A stretch of DNA of 53,688 nucleotides from an uncultured Paracoccaceae bacterium (GTDB lineage: Bacteria; Pseudomonadota; Alphaproteobacteria; Rhodobacterales; Rhodobacteraceae), in contig CATOSB010000015.1 in assembly GCA_951812305.1 (NCBI GenBank), positions 1 to 53,688 on the forward strand, given 5' to 3'. The notes beneath the pieces are model-generated. The model was given only the letters and a program-made list of their open reading frames with translations. It searched no databases and was not told the DNA's origin. Below, one piece after another: positions 13,048 through 23,237 of this stretch. The first letter of the stretch is position 1. Every line of letters begins with the position of its first letter. Position numbers and translations under genes: made by a program.

Positions 13048-15936
13048 TTACGCGGCCAAGAGCCCGAAATCGATCCGCTTATCCAGATCGACCTCGAAGC
13101 GGCCATAAGGGTTGATGTGTAGGTAGATGAGCGGGGACAGGCCGCGATAATCCTCAGGGGACAAGCGGGCGGCCACATCGGGGTTGCGCAGGACGGACTG
13201 CACCATCCGCGTGTTCACGTAGACCAGTGACGATTGTAGCAAGTGCAACGCGTGAGCAGCGGTCTCCTGATCCCGCACACGATTGGTGGCAATTTCACCG
13301 CCCTTGCCAAAGAACACGAAGCTGTTGGCGCTGTTCCAGTTCTCGACGACGTTCAATCCCTCATGAATTTCCCGACGGAAGGCCTCTGAGCGCAGATAGC
13401 GGCACAGAAAAATCGTCTTTATGGCGCGACCAAGCTCCGCCAGCGCCTTGTAGGTGGGGTGCATCACATCGGATCGGGCGAACCGGCGAAGGATGGCCTC
13501 GGGATCAGCCGTCCCGTGCTGCATGGCCGCTGCGTATTTGACCATCTCGTCATACTGGCGTTCGATCTCGCCCCAATCGACCACGCCCGACAGGATCGGA
13601 AGGAGATTGGGCAGTTGCCCTCGCATACCCGCACTAGGGAGGGCGAGTTTCTGCCGCGCAATTGCCTTGAGGCGCGGCGCAAGCTCAAAGCCCAGAAGAT
13701 GGCAGAAAGCAAAGCCAACTGCGCTTTGGCCGTGGCTGTCCACATACTGCCGTTGGATTTCCATGTCCGTGCAATGCCGTAAGACACCCTCAATCATTGC
13801 GGCTACCTCAGAGGACGAACAACGCTTCAGCTGAGAATAAATGCAGGTCGCCTGACGCTCTACATGCCAATAAATCATGACGCCGCGCCCGCCATAGCGC
13901 GCATGCCACTCCGTCATCAGATTGCGATCCCAGGCCCCGAACTTGGTGGAATCCCCAGCACATGTTGTGCCCGGCGTGCCCCAGATTTCCGGTTCGCGAA
14001 TTGCAAGCGTTGCATTGGCAACCTGCGCGCAAGCCGCCTTTAAGGAAGCCGGGTCAATATACCGTCTGCGAATGTGCAGAAGTTCGTCATAACTGACATC
14101 GGGTGAACCAGCGGCCACGCGTTTCAGGCCCGCGTTGGTTCCCAAGCCGTAAAGGCAGAGCAACAGGCGTTGATCTCGCACGGCAGGCGGCAGAGCCTCC
14201 CGACTGGCCGAGGTCTGAAAGCCGCTCAAAAACCCAGTATCGAGTGCTGTTTCTTTGAGAACATCCAAAAGCCCGGTCATCGGCCACGCCCGGGCAACCT
14301 CGCTTTTCAGCGTGGCCAAACCAGGCGGCTCTGGGGCTGGCGCAAAGGGCGTAATGGAAATCCGGTTCTCCCCACCCCGCCGCAAGCGCACCTTATCATT
14401 GTCAGGCAAGGTGGCGTTCAACAGCCGCAGTTCCTTCTCCAGCTCGGCTTTCACGCCCGCGACAAAGCCTCTTGCATCCTGCGATAGCCCCAGATCAGCG
14501 TAGTAGGAATCTCGACGCGTGTCGAAATCTCCCGGCAGGTCATCATCCGGGTTGCGGTAGCGGTCCGCACCTTCGATCCATATCTCTTTGGCGCGGATGC
14601 GTTCGCGAAGCTGTGTCAGCACACAGAGCTCGAAGGACACAACATTGACCCGACCATTCTCATCAATGACTGCGCTGCGCCATTTTCCGGGAATGATCCC
14701 TGCTGGAATATCATTTTCAGAAACAACCCGGCGACCGGCTTCCGCAAACCGGACAATCAGAACCAAGGCGGTCAATATCGGATGCCACATTGCATTGTTC
14801 GAGCGAAATCGCAAAGCCCGGAGCAACGGTGGCAGCATGCGGCGGTAGTGGCTGGCATATGAGTTGCGCATGGTCTGTTGGATGCGCGTGTCCAAGGTAC
14901 CCTTGGCGCGATGTTCGTCAATGACTGCCCGGAGTTTAGCCGCCCCAGCGATAGGGAAGATAACGTCTTCAATCCGACCCTCGGGATGATCCAGCGCGGC
15001 CATGGCAATCTCGACAAGCAAACGCTCCTTGCCATGAACCGCGCCTATATCTGCCGCGATGCCCTGAATGACCTTTCGGCGTGACCGTGTTCCCAGGCGA
15101 TGAACCACCTCCAAAAGCAGGTCAATGAGGCCGTCAATCAGCTGAGAGCGGCGATGCATCAGGTAGACCGCAAGAAGCCCGAAGCGCTTCTCGGGCGCAT
15201 GGCGACGCATTTCCGAGGCGGTTTCGCCTTCTACCTGACATGCAATACGCATCACCCAACCGCGTTCGACATCACCAAGAATATCCAATGGAAGATTGAG
15301 CGCCGCGACAAAGGACACCTTTTGCGCCGTCAGCAGTACGCTGTCTAGCGTTGCAGCACCGACATCATCCTTCAGACGCTGAAACCCCGTTGTCGCCAAG
15401 GGCTCAGACAGCGTCCATTCTAACTGCGTAACCCTCTCGGTCGATAACCGCGATGCCACCTTCGTCAAATACCCCTCGCGGAAATCCCGACGGGCCGCGC
15501 GCGCAAGCCGCTCCATGATCTTCACTGAAGGAACAAACACGTTCATTTGACGGGCCTGTGCATAGCCCCGCTCAACCCAATCCGCCAAGTTCAGGTCACG
15601 CCCACCGAGCTGTTCAATCATCCATGCCTGGAGTCTGGCCCGATCACGATCAGAAGCCCGGCGAAACCCGAGAAAATCCAGAATACTCGCACGTTGCCGC
15701 CGCGCGGTGTCACTGGAAAAAGAGTAGGAAAGATCGTCTGTCGCCCCAATCTGGTCAGCAACGTACACGATCACATCAGGGTCAAGATCACCGCGCGTGG
15801 CAGGAAACCGGCCATGCTGGCGAAAAAAGAGGAGTTGGCATGCAATCGCGACCCGCGACTTCGCCCCAAACCGGTTTAGAAACTCAAAATCCGAATATGA
15901 AAGCCCCCACGTTGAGGCAAATGCTTGCTCTATCAT
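13048..15936 (-). CDS. tnpA: Tn3-family DDE transposase
   Basis: 962 aa, near the family norm of about 1,000. ATG at 15936 is chosen because GGAGGGG precedes it, 24 bp inside a longer frame. Catalytic residues: Asp662 (AGDSTKFGAWDRN), Asp733 (YVDSHGQSAVGFAF) and Glu865 (VENWNSANSFVFFGKGGEIA); spacing 71 and 132 is as in characterised Tn3-family enzymes. The ending INPYGRFEVDLDKRIDFGLL is also family-typical. Unusually the start, not the end, faces the nearby terminal repeat, and small ORFs follow in the same operon. It makes replicative cointegrates. Confidence 0.95.
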   Translation of the reverse strand: MIEQAFASTWGLSYSDFEFLNRFGAKSRVAIACQLLFFRQHGRFPATRGDLDPDVIVYVADQIGATDDLSYSFSSDTARRQRASILDFLGFRRASDRDRARLQAWMIEQLGGRDLNLADWVERGYAQARQMNVFVPSVKIMERLARAARRDFREGYLTKVASRLSTERVTQLEWTLSEPLATTGFQRLKDDVGAATLDSVLLTAQKVSFVAALNLPLDILGDVERGWVMRIACQVEGETASEMRRHAPEKRFGLLAVYLMHRRSQLIDGLIDLLLEVVHRLGTRSRRKVIQGIAADIGAVHGKERLLVEIAMAALDHPEGRIEDVIFPIAGAAKLRAVIDEHRAKGTLDTRIQQTMRNSYASHYRRMLPPLLRALRFRSNNAMWHPILTALVLIVRFAEAGRRVVSENDIPAGIIPGKWRSAVIDENGRVNVVSFELCVLTQLRERIRAKEIWIEGADRYRNPDDDLPGDFDTRRDSYYADLGLSQDARGFVAGVKAELEKELRLLNATLPDNDKVRLRRGGENRISITPFAPAPEPPGLATLKSEVARAWPMTGLLDVLKETALDTGFLSGFQTSASREALPPAVRDQRLLLCLYGLGTNAGLKRVAAGSPDVSYDELLHIRRRYIDPASLKAACAQVANATLAIREPEIWGTPGTTCAGDSTKFGAWDRNLMTEWHARYGGRGVMIYWHVERQATCIYSQLKRCSSSEVAAMIEGVLRHCTDMEIQRQYVDSHGQSAVGFAFCHLLGFELAPRLKAIARQKLALPSAGMRGQLPNLLPILSGVVDWGEIERQYDEMVKYAAAMQHGTADPEAILRRFARSDVMHPTYKALAELGRAIKTIFLCRYLRSEAFRREIHEGLNVVENWNSANSFVFFGKGGEIATNRVRDQETAAHALHLLQSSLVYVNTRMVQSVLRNPDVAARLSPEDYRGLSPLIYLHINPYGRFEVDLDKRIDFGLLAA

Positions 15937-16041
15937 GACCCCTCCAGACGCAAGCATCATCCAACATCAGCTCTGGCCGTCAATCAGCCTTTCGTTCCCT
16001 GTACGTTCTTTCAAAAGCCCAAATATGCAGCTTCGGGCCAG

Positions 16042-16680
16042 CTAGGCCGTCACATTGTGAATCTCAGGCTTGTGGCCCGAAAAGCTAAATTTGTCGGTCG
16101 TAAAGTACCGATATCCCACTTGGAGTGAAGCTTTTTCCGTGATCTGATAGGCAACGCCTGCCCCAATCTGGTATGCAAACACCCACTCAGAACCACTCAA
16201 GTTGAAAGGATACGATATTCCGTCAGCGGTGAAAGACGAAGCTTCCCCTTTGACTCTCGCCCTCCCGATGCCGCCTCCCACGAATGGCGTCCATTGGCTG
16301 CCGGTATCAATGTCGTACCAGCCGTTTACCATAAACCCGAGCGATGACATGTGACCCTCAATTGGGAAAGATAGGCCGTTTAAGACTGCGTAGTCGCCGC
16401 TGCCTTGCGAAAAACCAACGTTGTCCAGCCCGAATTGTCGCCAGGACAGTTCCCCTTCGACACGAAAAGGGTTGAAGTCATAACCAATCGTCCCATCAAC
16501 GGCAAAGCCCCTGTCGAATACGAATTCGCCTGTCGTCAGACCATTTGCTGACCTCGAATAATTATTCGACGCAGCTATACCGGCGTTTATCGACCCATAC
16601 CAACCACGTGTTTCATCGGCATGGGCCGCCCACCCGACAAGCAGGCCAAGGGCTAGTGCAATTACGCTAACTGTCTTCAT
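16042..16680 (-). CDS. Outer-membrane beta-barrel protein, truncated (A copy 2)
   Basis: Identical to 877-1515, with the same transposon-supplied stop codon. Confidence 0.75.
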   Translation of the reverse strand: MKTVSVIALALGLLVGWAAHADETRGWYGSINAGIAASNNYSRSANGLTTGEFVFDRGFAVDGTIGYDFNPFRVEGELSWRQFGLDNVGFSQGSGDYAVLNGLSFPIEGHMSSLGFMVNGWYDIDTGSQWTPFVGGGIGRARVKGEASSFTADGISYPFNLSGSEWVFAYQIGAGVAYQITEKASLQVGYRYFTTDKFSFSGHKPEIHNVTA

Positions 16681-16737
16681 GTTTTCTTTCCCCCGCGTTG
16701 TCACAATGTAGTTCCTGTGGGTTCCGGGCCTTGTGAT

Positions 16738-17019
16738 CTACTCTTTTACGATGGCCGTAAAGTCCGACCAGTCCTCAACCTTGAAGGCGCGGATATCTCG
16801 AACCGATTTCTTGAACCAAGGTACCCCAGAGAGCTTGTTAATCGCGCGGTAGACAGCTGTAAGCCCCCCTTCTCCCGTGTAGAGATAGACGCTGCCTTGC
16901 GTCCAATTAAACCCGAGGGTGTCGAGTTCTTTTCGTATCTCGAAATAGGCGTTGTTGTAAGGGTCCCCGTATTCCGTTTTCAGGACGGCAACTTCGAGAT
17001 CAAAGGCGATAGCGTACAT
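16738..17019 (-). CDS. vapD: VapD-family endoribonuclease (A copy 2)
   Basis: Identical to the gene at 1573-1854. Confidence 0.85.
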   Translation of the reverse strand: MYAIAFDLEVAVLKTEYGDPYNNAYFEIRKELDTLGFNWTQGSVYLYTGEGGLTAVYRAINKLSGVPWFKKSVRDIRAFKVEDWSDFTAIVKE

Positions 17020-17069
17020 AGATTCTCCCGCTCTGGAATTGCGTAGTGGGACATTCATGGTGCGTTGTC

Positions 17070-17169
17070 TTACCCCCGTCGATCCCGTCCAGCTTGTAGC
17101 GTTCCACGGCCTGGCGTGCTCGTTGATGTTGCCTCGGAATGCCCCTTCCGGCGTGACCGTGATTGCCCA
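17070..17169 (-). pseudogene. RepL-like tail remnant (A copy 2)
   Basis: Same decayed fragment as 1905-2004, with the same one-base shift. Confidence 0.75.
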
Positions 17170-17315
17170 ACGAGACCACCGGCCCCCGCGTTCTTTCTTG
17201 CCCGATCCTGTCGCTTGCGTCCAGTTCGCCACTGGACGGGCGTCCCAGAGGCCCAGAGGGGCGTCCCAGAGGCCCAGAGGGGCGTCCCAGAGGCTCCCCA
17301 CCCACGTCTGGACGT

Positions 17316-17798
17316 TCACCCGAGCGGGTCGACCAGGCGCTCGATGTCGTAGGCGGCGTCCAGTTCGTCCAGCAGCCGTTCCGTTGCGGGCCAGGCTTCG
17401 GGATCGTCCAGCAGGTGCCAGACGGCTGCTACGGGGTCGTAGAGCCATCCAGCGTCCTTGAGGCGGTTCCTGAGCGCGCCGGGTGGCCGTGCCCTGAACC
17501 GGATCATCTCGGGCGGGCGGTTGCTGCCCGCGTGCTGGCGTCTGGCCTGTGCCCGCTTTTGGGCCAGCATGGCGCGTCGGGTCTTGCGGGTGAGTTCGGC
17601 TTCAATCTGCTTCTCGATCTTCGGGCGCAGGTCTTCGAGAATCTTTTTCTTGAGTTTTGAGAGGGCATGAGGGCACCGCGCCGCAAGGCTAATATCCTCT
17701 ACATCTTCCGGCCTGACCCAAAGTGCTATCCGCTTAAGACCTTCGGCCTTTCTGGCCGCAAAATAGCGGCGTTGATATTCCCGGTTTATATCGCTCAT
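17316..17798 (-). CDS. Unknown 160-aa plasmid protein, module 1 (A copy 2)
   Basis: Identical to 2151-2633. Confidence 0.65.
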   Translation of the reverse strand: MSDINREYQRRYFAARKAEGLKRIALWVRPEDVEDISLAARCPHALSKLKKKILEDLRPKIEKQIEAELTRKTRRAMLAQKRAQARRQHAGSNRPPEMIRFRARPPGALRNRLKDAGWLYDPVAAVWHLLDDPEAWPATERLLDELDAAYDIERLVDPLG

Positions 17799-17999
17799 TT
17801 TGTGGCGCCTTTGTAACAACTTTGCCCCTGAGCCGGAACATCCGCAGAGGGAAAATTAGTATAAATTTTCAGAGAGGCACGATTATACATCAAAACGAAA
17901 CTCGTTTTGATGTAACCTGTACGCTATCGGCAAACTTAAAGAATTCTTAAAGAAATCCTTAAGAATACATTAATGGAAACATGGGGTTTGGGAGGGGAT

Positions 18000-18365
18000 A
18001 TGGACGGTCCGGAGCGCTTGAGAGAACGCCGGTATCCTGCGCAGGTCACGGCGCGGATACCGCAGGAGCTTAAAGCCCGGCTTGAGGTGCTGAAGCAGGC
18101 TTTGGGGCGTGTCCTGCGGCGCGCGCTTGAGGCGGGTGTTGGTCAGATAGAGGATGCACGAGACAGGATGGGTTCAGCCGCGCTTGCAGAGGCTGGCGCA
18201 GGTGTCCAGTCCGGGGAGTGCGCGAGCGCGGAGGCGCGGCGATGGTGGAGCGGTCTGGACAGGCCGTCGCGGAGCCGCTGGGGGCGGGAGCTTGCCCATC
18301 TTGAAGGCCCGGACTTCCTTGAGGAAGCCTATCGGCGGGCGCAGGAGAGCGCAGATCAGGGCTAG
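18000..18365 (+). CDS. Ribbon-helix-helix protein, module 1 (A copy 2)
   Basis: Identical to 2835-3200. Confidence 0.7.
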   Translation: MDGPERLRERRYPAQVTARIPQELKARLEVLKQALGRVLRRALEAGVGQIEDARDRMGSAALAEAGAGVQSGECASAEARRWWSGLDRPSRSRWGRELAHLEGPDFLEEAYRRAQESADQG

Positions 18366-18478
18366 AGAGTTGTTCGGTGGGCGCGTTTTGGGGAGTGATT
18401 AAAAACAACAGCTTACATCCTGCGCACCGGAAACTGGTTTCCGGTGCGGCGTGGTCGGGGACAGGTTTTTAGGTCGGG

Positions 18479-18724
18479 CTATTCGGCGGGTTCGCCTGTC
18501 AGGCCGAGCTTGTCTTCGAGGCGCTGCACTCGTGTAGCTAATGCCTCGAATTGTAGCCGTTGATCAGCTTGGATGTAGGCAACGCCTCCGACAGCGGCCT
18601 GAATGCTGTCCAGTTGGTCGCGCATCTCTTGCCGTTCTTGCCGCGCTTCCTCAAACCGCTCACGCATTTCACTCCGCATTTCTTGGAGTAGGCGCAGGGT
18701 ATGGTTTTCGGTTTCGTCAGCCAT
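18479..18724 (-). CDS. Small coiled-coil protein, module 1 (A copy 2)
   Basis: Identical to 3314-3559, overlapping the RepL-like gene in the same way. Confidence 0.65.
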   Translation of the reverse strand: MADETENHTLRLLQEMRSEMRERFEEARQERQEMRDQLDSIQAAVGGVAYIQADQRLQFEALATRVQRLEDKLGLTGEPAE

Positions 18725-19445
18725 CGGCCCCTCCGTCGATCACGTTCAGCTTGTAGCGTTCGACGGTTTTGCCATGCTCGTTGATGTTGCCCCGGAACGC
18801 GCCTTCCGGCGTCACCGTGATGACCTTCACCCGGCCGCGCTTGACCCGGCGGATCGCACCCACGTCTTCCAGCAATTTAAGGGCGTTCGACATGTGTTGT
18901 TTCTGAGTTCTAGTGATCTCACAAAGCTGGGCAGCGGTCTTGCTACACTCGTAGGTCTGCCAGCCGAGATGACGGCAGATCGTCCAGAGGATGGAGAGCG
19001 CTTCCTTGGCCTTCGTAGTGGTTGGAGCCGCGTCGAACAGCCGTTCGGTCACGGCGTCCTGATACTGAAATGCGATGGACACGTTGCCCCCTCCGAAGAA
19101 ATCAAACTCAAGCTGGGCGGATGCACTCAGCTCCTTTGCGATGCCCGCCGCCTCCCGTGCCCTCATAGCACGTTCGGGAGTTTTTTCGGCAAGCGCGTTG
19201 CGATCGAGCAGAAGCGCCGCCTGATCGTATTCGCCGCGGTTGCGCTTCTGACGCTCCAGCAGCGTGCCGGGGTCCGTCACATTGTCGGTCTTCCGGCGGC
19301 GTTTCTGGACCCCGCAGATCACCGCCAGCGGCAGCACCACAGACCCGGATTTTTTCTGCGCCTTTTGGGTGGCTCTGGCGAGGTCGATATCGTCCTGCGA
19401 AACGCCGTGAATTTTCTTCAGTTCGAGGACAGAAATTCTCGCCAT
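18717..19445 (-). CDS. RepL-like replication protein (A copy 2)
   Basis: Identical to 3552-4280; the 21-bp palindromic repeats are at 19466-19511. Confidence 0.55.
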   Translation of the reverse strand: MARISVLELKKIHGVSQDDIDLARATQKAQKKSGSVVLPLAVICGVQKRRRKTDNVTDPGTLLERQKRNRGEYDQAALLLDRNALAEKTPERAMRAREAAGIAKELSASAQLEFDFFGGGNVSIAFQYQDAVTERLFDAAPTTTKAKEALSILWTICRHLGWQTYECSKTAAQLCEITRTQKQHMSNALKLLEDVGAIRRVKRGRVKVITVTPEGAFRGNINEHGKTVERYKLNVIDGGADG

Positions 19446-19879
19446 TTTTTTCCCCTCGAATCGGTGATAGTCACCGGTGTGGTGACTATAGTCACCGGTG
19501 TGGTGACTATCAAGCCTTAAAAAACCACCTTACCTATCTGTTATCAAAGGCTGAATCCGAATAATGCACTTCGCGTATCCTAAGTATCCCATGTACTTCC
19601 CCCCTTACCCCCCGTGAGGGCCCTTTTTGAGGTCAGAAATTTGCTCAGAAAAAGACCCGCTGAGAGGCCCCGCCAGGAGGTCAAAAAACAGCGCCTGTGG
19701 AGAGGCTGGAAATTGCCCCCTCGGAAGGGGGTAAAATCCCCGCCTTCCAGAGATTTCCACCCGCACCTGGACGTTTGCGCCACAACGTTATCAATTGAAG
19801 CGGACAATTCAGAATGTTTTTGACAGACCGTTGAAATTGTATATCAATTGAGATACAATCCTCTCTGGAGGATATTCAT

Positions 19880-20179
19880 ATGCCCGCACAAACTTCGATG
19901 CTCCATGTCCGCGTGGACGACCAACTCAAAGCTCAAGCCGCCGACGCCCTAGCTGGTGTCGGTCTTACACTCTCTGATGCCGTGCGCATCCTGTTGACCC
20001 GCGTTGCAACTGAAGGTGGCTTACCTGGTGGCCTGACTGCCGACCCTGATGCCTACGATACCTGGTTTCGCGCCAAGGTGCAGGAAGCACTGGATGATCC
20101 GCGCCCCGCTGTCCCACATGCCCAGGTGATGCAGGAAGCGCAGGCTCTGATTGACGAAAAACGCCGTGCTCAATCTTGA
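19880..20179 (+). CDS. relB: RelB/DinJ-type antitoxin (A copy 2)
   Basis: Identical to 4715-5014 with the same promoter and operator upstream. Confidence 0.88.
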   Translation: MPAQTSMLHVRVDDQLKAQAADALAGVGLTLSDAVRILLTRVATEGGLPGGLTADPDAYDTWFRAKVQEALDDPRPAVPHAQVMQEAQALIDEKRRAQS

Positions 20180-20447
20180 GTGGAACGCAACGGCCATTGC
20201 CGATCTGCTGGCGATTGTCGATTACATTTCAGATGACAATCCGGACGCGGCCCAAGCTATCAAAGATGAGATTGAGGCCAAAACCTTAAGCATCCCCGAT
20301 AACCCGCAGATCTACCGCGCGGGGCGCGTAGATGGCACACGCGAGATGGTCGTGCGCCCCAACTACATCGTAATCTATGCAGAGGATGCCAAAGCCGTGA
20401 CGATCCTGCGTGTGCTTCACGCTGCCCAGCAATGGCCCGAGACATGA
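20166..20447 (+). CDS. relE: RelE/ParE-superfamily toxin (A copy 2)
   Basis: Identical to 5001-5282. Confidence 0.85.
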   Translation: MLNLEWNATAIADLLAIVDYISDDNPDAAQAIKDEIEAKTLSIPDNPQIYRAGRVDGTREMVVRPNYIVIYAEDAKAVTILRVLHAAQQWPET

Positions 20448-20530
20448 CCCGCCTTTCGCTCGATACCTATGGTCTCGCTCAGGGCTAGATCATCACTTGC
20501 CTATCAAGTATCCAACAGAAGAAAATGTGA

Positions 20531-20765
20531 GAGTCTGACTCAAAATTTCTGAGCGGATCCGATTGAGGCCTTTCAGTCCTTCGCCAGCCGGCGGCAGCGT
20601 CCGAGCCATGCGAAAGTTCGTTCCACGACCCAGCGACGGGCGATGACCACAAACCCTGTAACGCCGGGCGGACGTTTGACGATTTCAATGGTCGTGCCGT
20701 CCATTTCGGCCATTGCGGCGCGCAGCTTGTCGCCTGCCAATTTCAAATTGAGCTCTGAGGGAATT
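20531..20765 (-). pseudogene. IS5-family transposase remnant (A copy 2)
   Basis: Identical to 5366-5600. Confidence 0.8.
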
Positions 20766-20836
20766 TCATTGACGTGGGCAAGCGGGTGATGCTGGAATCA
20801 CCTGAGCAAACTATAGAAATTTAAAGGTTGCAAATA

Positions 20837-22183
20837 GTGGACCCCATTACGATTTTCGCAATCGCTTGGTTGCTTCCACCCATCCTTCTTCTGATCCTCT
20901 GGCTCCGCGCTCGTGCCGCAAAGAACCGTGCCGAAAAGCGAATTACGGAAGCGGAAGTGACCGCTGAATCGCTCAAGGAAAAATATGCGCCCATCACGTC
21001 TGTTGAGGATGAAGTCTCGACGCTCAGGGACACGGCAACAGAGATACAGAAGCAAATTGAAAAGACGCGTAGCACTTATTCCGAGAAGCGCGCTACGCTG
21101 AAAATGATAGAGCAACAAGTTGCAATTTATGACGAAAAACTCTCCTTCGCGGAGCTCGGCGTCTATGAACCCCATTTCGAGTTCAACGACGCTGACGAAT
21201 TCAAGCAAGAAATCAAACGCATCCGCGATGGCCAGAAAGCAATGATCTCGGCCAAGACCTCGACCCTCTGTCCGACTGACTGGGAAATGAACGGAAGCCG
21301 CGCCAAGGGTCAGACGATGATTAACCGCCAGACCCGTTTGACGATGCGCGCCTTCAACAACGAATGCGAAGCCGCAATTGCAAACACACGCTGGAACAAC
21401 GTCAACGCGATGGAGAAGCGTATCCTCAACGCGGCCAAGCAAATCGACAAAGCCAACGAGTCCATGAACGTGCGTATCAGTGGGCAATATGTCAGCCTCA
21501 AACTGGACGAATTGCACGCGACCCATGAATACCGTGAACGCCTTAAAATGGAGAAGGAAAATCGCGCTGAAATGGCCCGTGCGGAACGCGAGGAGAAGAA
21601 GCTGCTAGCGGAAGCCGAAGCGGCAGAACGTGAGGAGGAACGGTACCAAAAGCTCTTGGACAAAGCGCGCTCAGAAGCGGGCGTAGATGAAAGCCGCATT
21701 GCGGAGTTGGAAGCCGCTTTGGCCGAAGCCCACACGACAAGTGAACGCGCCCGAGCAATGGCTGAGATGACCAAATCCGGCTACGTTTACATTATCTCGA
21801 ACATCGGTTCCTTTGGCGAGGATGTAGTCAAGATCGGCCTCACTCGGCGGCTTGAACCCGATGACCGTGTGAAAGAGCTTGGCGACGCAAGCGTTCCGTT
21901 CCGCTTCGACACCCACGCCATGATCTACTCGGACGAAGCCCCTGCTCTAGAAAACGCCCTTCACAAGGAGTTCGCGAACCGCCGCGTGAACGCTTCCAAT
22001 ATGCGCAAAGAATTCTTTCGCGTCGGACTGCAAGAGGTCGAGGAAGCTGTGAAACGCCTTGCGCCGTCTGCCAGTTTTTTCACAGACCGTGAGGCGCAGG
22101 AATGGCATGAAACCCTCTCCCGTCGAAAAGAGGAGTTAAAGGACATGGCACGACCATCAGACGAATTTCCGGAAGCCATATAG
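20837..22183 (+). CDS. DUF4041 / GIY-YIG protein (A copy 2)
   Basis: Identical to 5672-7018. Confidence 0.75.
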   Translation: MDPITIFAIAWLLPPILLLILWLRARAAKNRAEKRITEAEVTAESLKEKYAPITSVEDEVSTLRDTATEIQKQIEKTRSTYSEKRATLKMIEQQVAIYDEKLSFAELGVYEPHFEFNDADEFKQEIKRIRDGQKAMISAKTSTLCPTDWEMNGSRAKGQTMINRQTRLTMRAFNNECEAAIANTRWNNVNAMEKRILNAAKQIDKANESMNVRISGQYVSLKLDELHATHEYRERLKMEKENRAEMARAEREEKKLLAEAEAAEREEERYQKLLDKARSEAGVDESRIAELEAALAEAHTTSERARAMAEMTKSGYVYIISNIGSFGEDVVKIGLTRRLEPDDRVKELGDASVPFRFDTHAMIYSDEAPALENALHKEFANRRVNASNMRKEFFRVGLQEVEEAVKRLAPSASFFTDREAQEWHETLSRRKEELKDMARPSDEFPEAI

Positions 22184-22368
22184 CCGCAAAAGCTGCCGTT
22201 GGCTCAACCGCAGCGGATTCACCCTTTTGCCCCATCGAAGGTTTCTTCGTAGAAGGGCTGTACGCATATATGACCGCCCCCGATCACACGCTCACACACC
22301 GTTCGAACACCGCTTGACACTGGGGGCCTCCCCCGATCTCTTCCCTGCCCCATTCCGTCGATCACGTC

Positions 22369-22537
22369 TAGTTCGCCCAGAGGCCCCCAGAGGCCCCCAG
22401 AGGCCCCAGAGGCCCCCAGAGGCCCCCAGAGCCCCCCCCAGAGGCCCCCAGAGGCCCCCAGAGCCCCCCCCAGAGGCCCCCAGAGGCCCCCAGAGCCCCC
22501 CCAGAGGCCCCCAGAGGCCCCCAGAGGCCCGGAGGCT
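22369..22537. repeat. 10-bp tandem repeat array (A copy 2)
   Basis: Same unit order and length as 7204-7372. Such an array would be expected to drift between long-separated copies, so its identity argues that the A copies are very recent or artefactual. Confidence 0.85.
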
Positions 22538-22570
22538 TCCACCCGCGCCTGGACGGTTGCGCCGCGACGT

Positions 22571-23075
22571 TCACCCGAGCGGGTCGACGAGGCGCTCGAT
22601 GTCGTAGGCGGCGTCCAGTTTGTCCAGCAGCCGTTCGGTTGCGGGCCAGGCTTCGGGTTCGTCCGGCAGGTGCCAGACGGCGGCAACGGGGTCGTACCAC
22701 CACCCGGACGCCTTCAGACGGTTGCGCACTGCGGCGGGTGGCCGTGCCCTGAACCGGATCATCTCGGGCGGGCGGTTGCTGCCCGCGTGCTGACGTCTGG
22801 CCTGAGCACGTTTTTGGGCCAGCATGGCGCGGTGCGTCTTGCGGGTGAGTTCGGCTTCCACCCGTCTTTCGATCTGTGGCCGAAGCTCTCGCCTCGATCT
22901 CCGCCCGCCGCTTGGCAATGGCGTGTGGTTGCCGGGCGATTTCCCGGAGTGCGGGTTTATCTTCCGGTTTCACCCACAGGACGATCCGTTCCAGCCCTTC
23001 GGCCTTTCTGGCTGCAATGAATTTGCGCTGGTTTGTGTGCCTGTCGTTCGGGTCCGTGTATCTTTTCCTGCGCCG
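22571..23075 (-). pseudogene. Unknown module protein, module 2, frameshifted (A copy 2)
   Basis: Identical to 7406-7910. Confidence 0.75.
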
Positions 23076-23237
23076 GAAACATCCGACACAAAATAATCAT
23101 TATTTTCTGAGAGGCACGATTATACATCAAAATTGAAATTCATTTTGATGTAATCTGTATGCTACCGGCAAACTTGATGTATTCTTAAAGAACTCTTTAA
23201 GCATTCTCTAATGGGAACATGGGGTTCGGGAGGGAAT

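Larger units (their letters stand above)
10237..16048. mobile_element. Tn3-family transposon, 5,812 bp (copy 2, complete)
   Basis: Bounded by 44-bp inverted repeats (GGCCTGGCTGGCCCGAAGCT... left, 10237-10280; GGCCTAGCTGGCCCGAAGCT... right, 16005-16048) with one mismatch. The repeat does not begin with the GGGG usual for Tn3 elements. In plasmid B the flanks are AACCC on both sides (39693-39697 and 45510-45514), a 5-bp duplication that supports these ends. Genes, all minus strand: tnpA, a 60-aa ORF, a 156-aa ORF, a 274-aa ORF, tnpR and a 162-aa ORF. Confidence 0.85.

Noticed and set aside
10042..16048. Whole 6,007-bp block as one transposon
   Set aside because: Its two ends are different repeat types and have no matching 5-bp flanks in either plasmid; the 5,812-bp inner element has both matching ends and a duplication.
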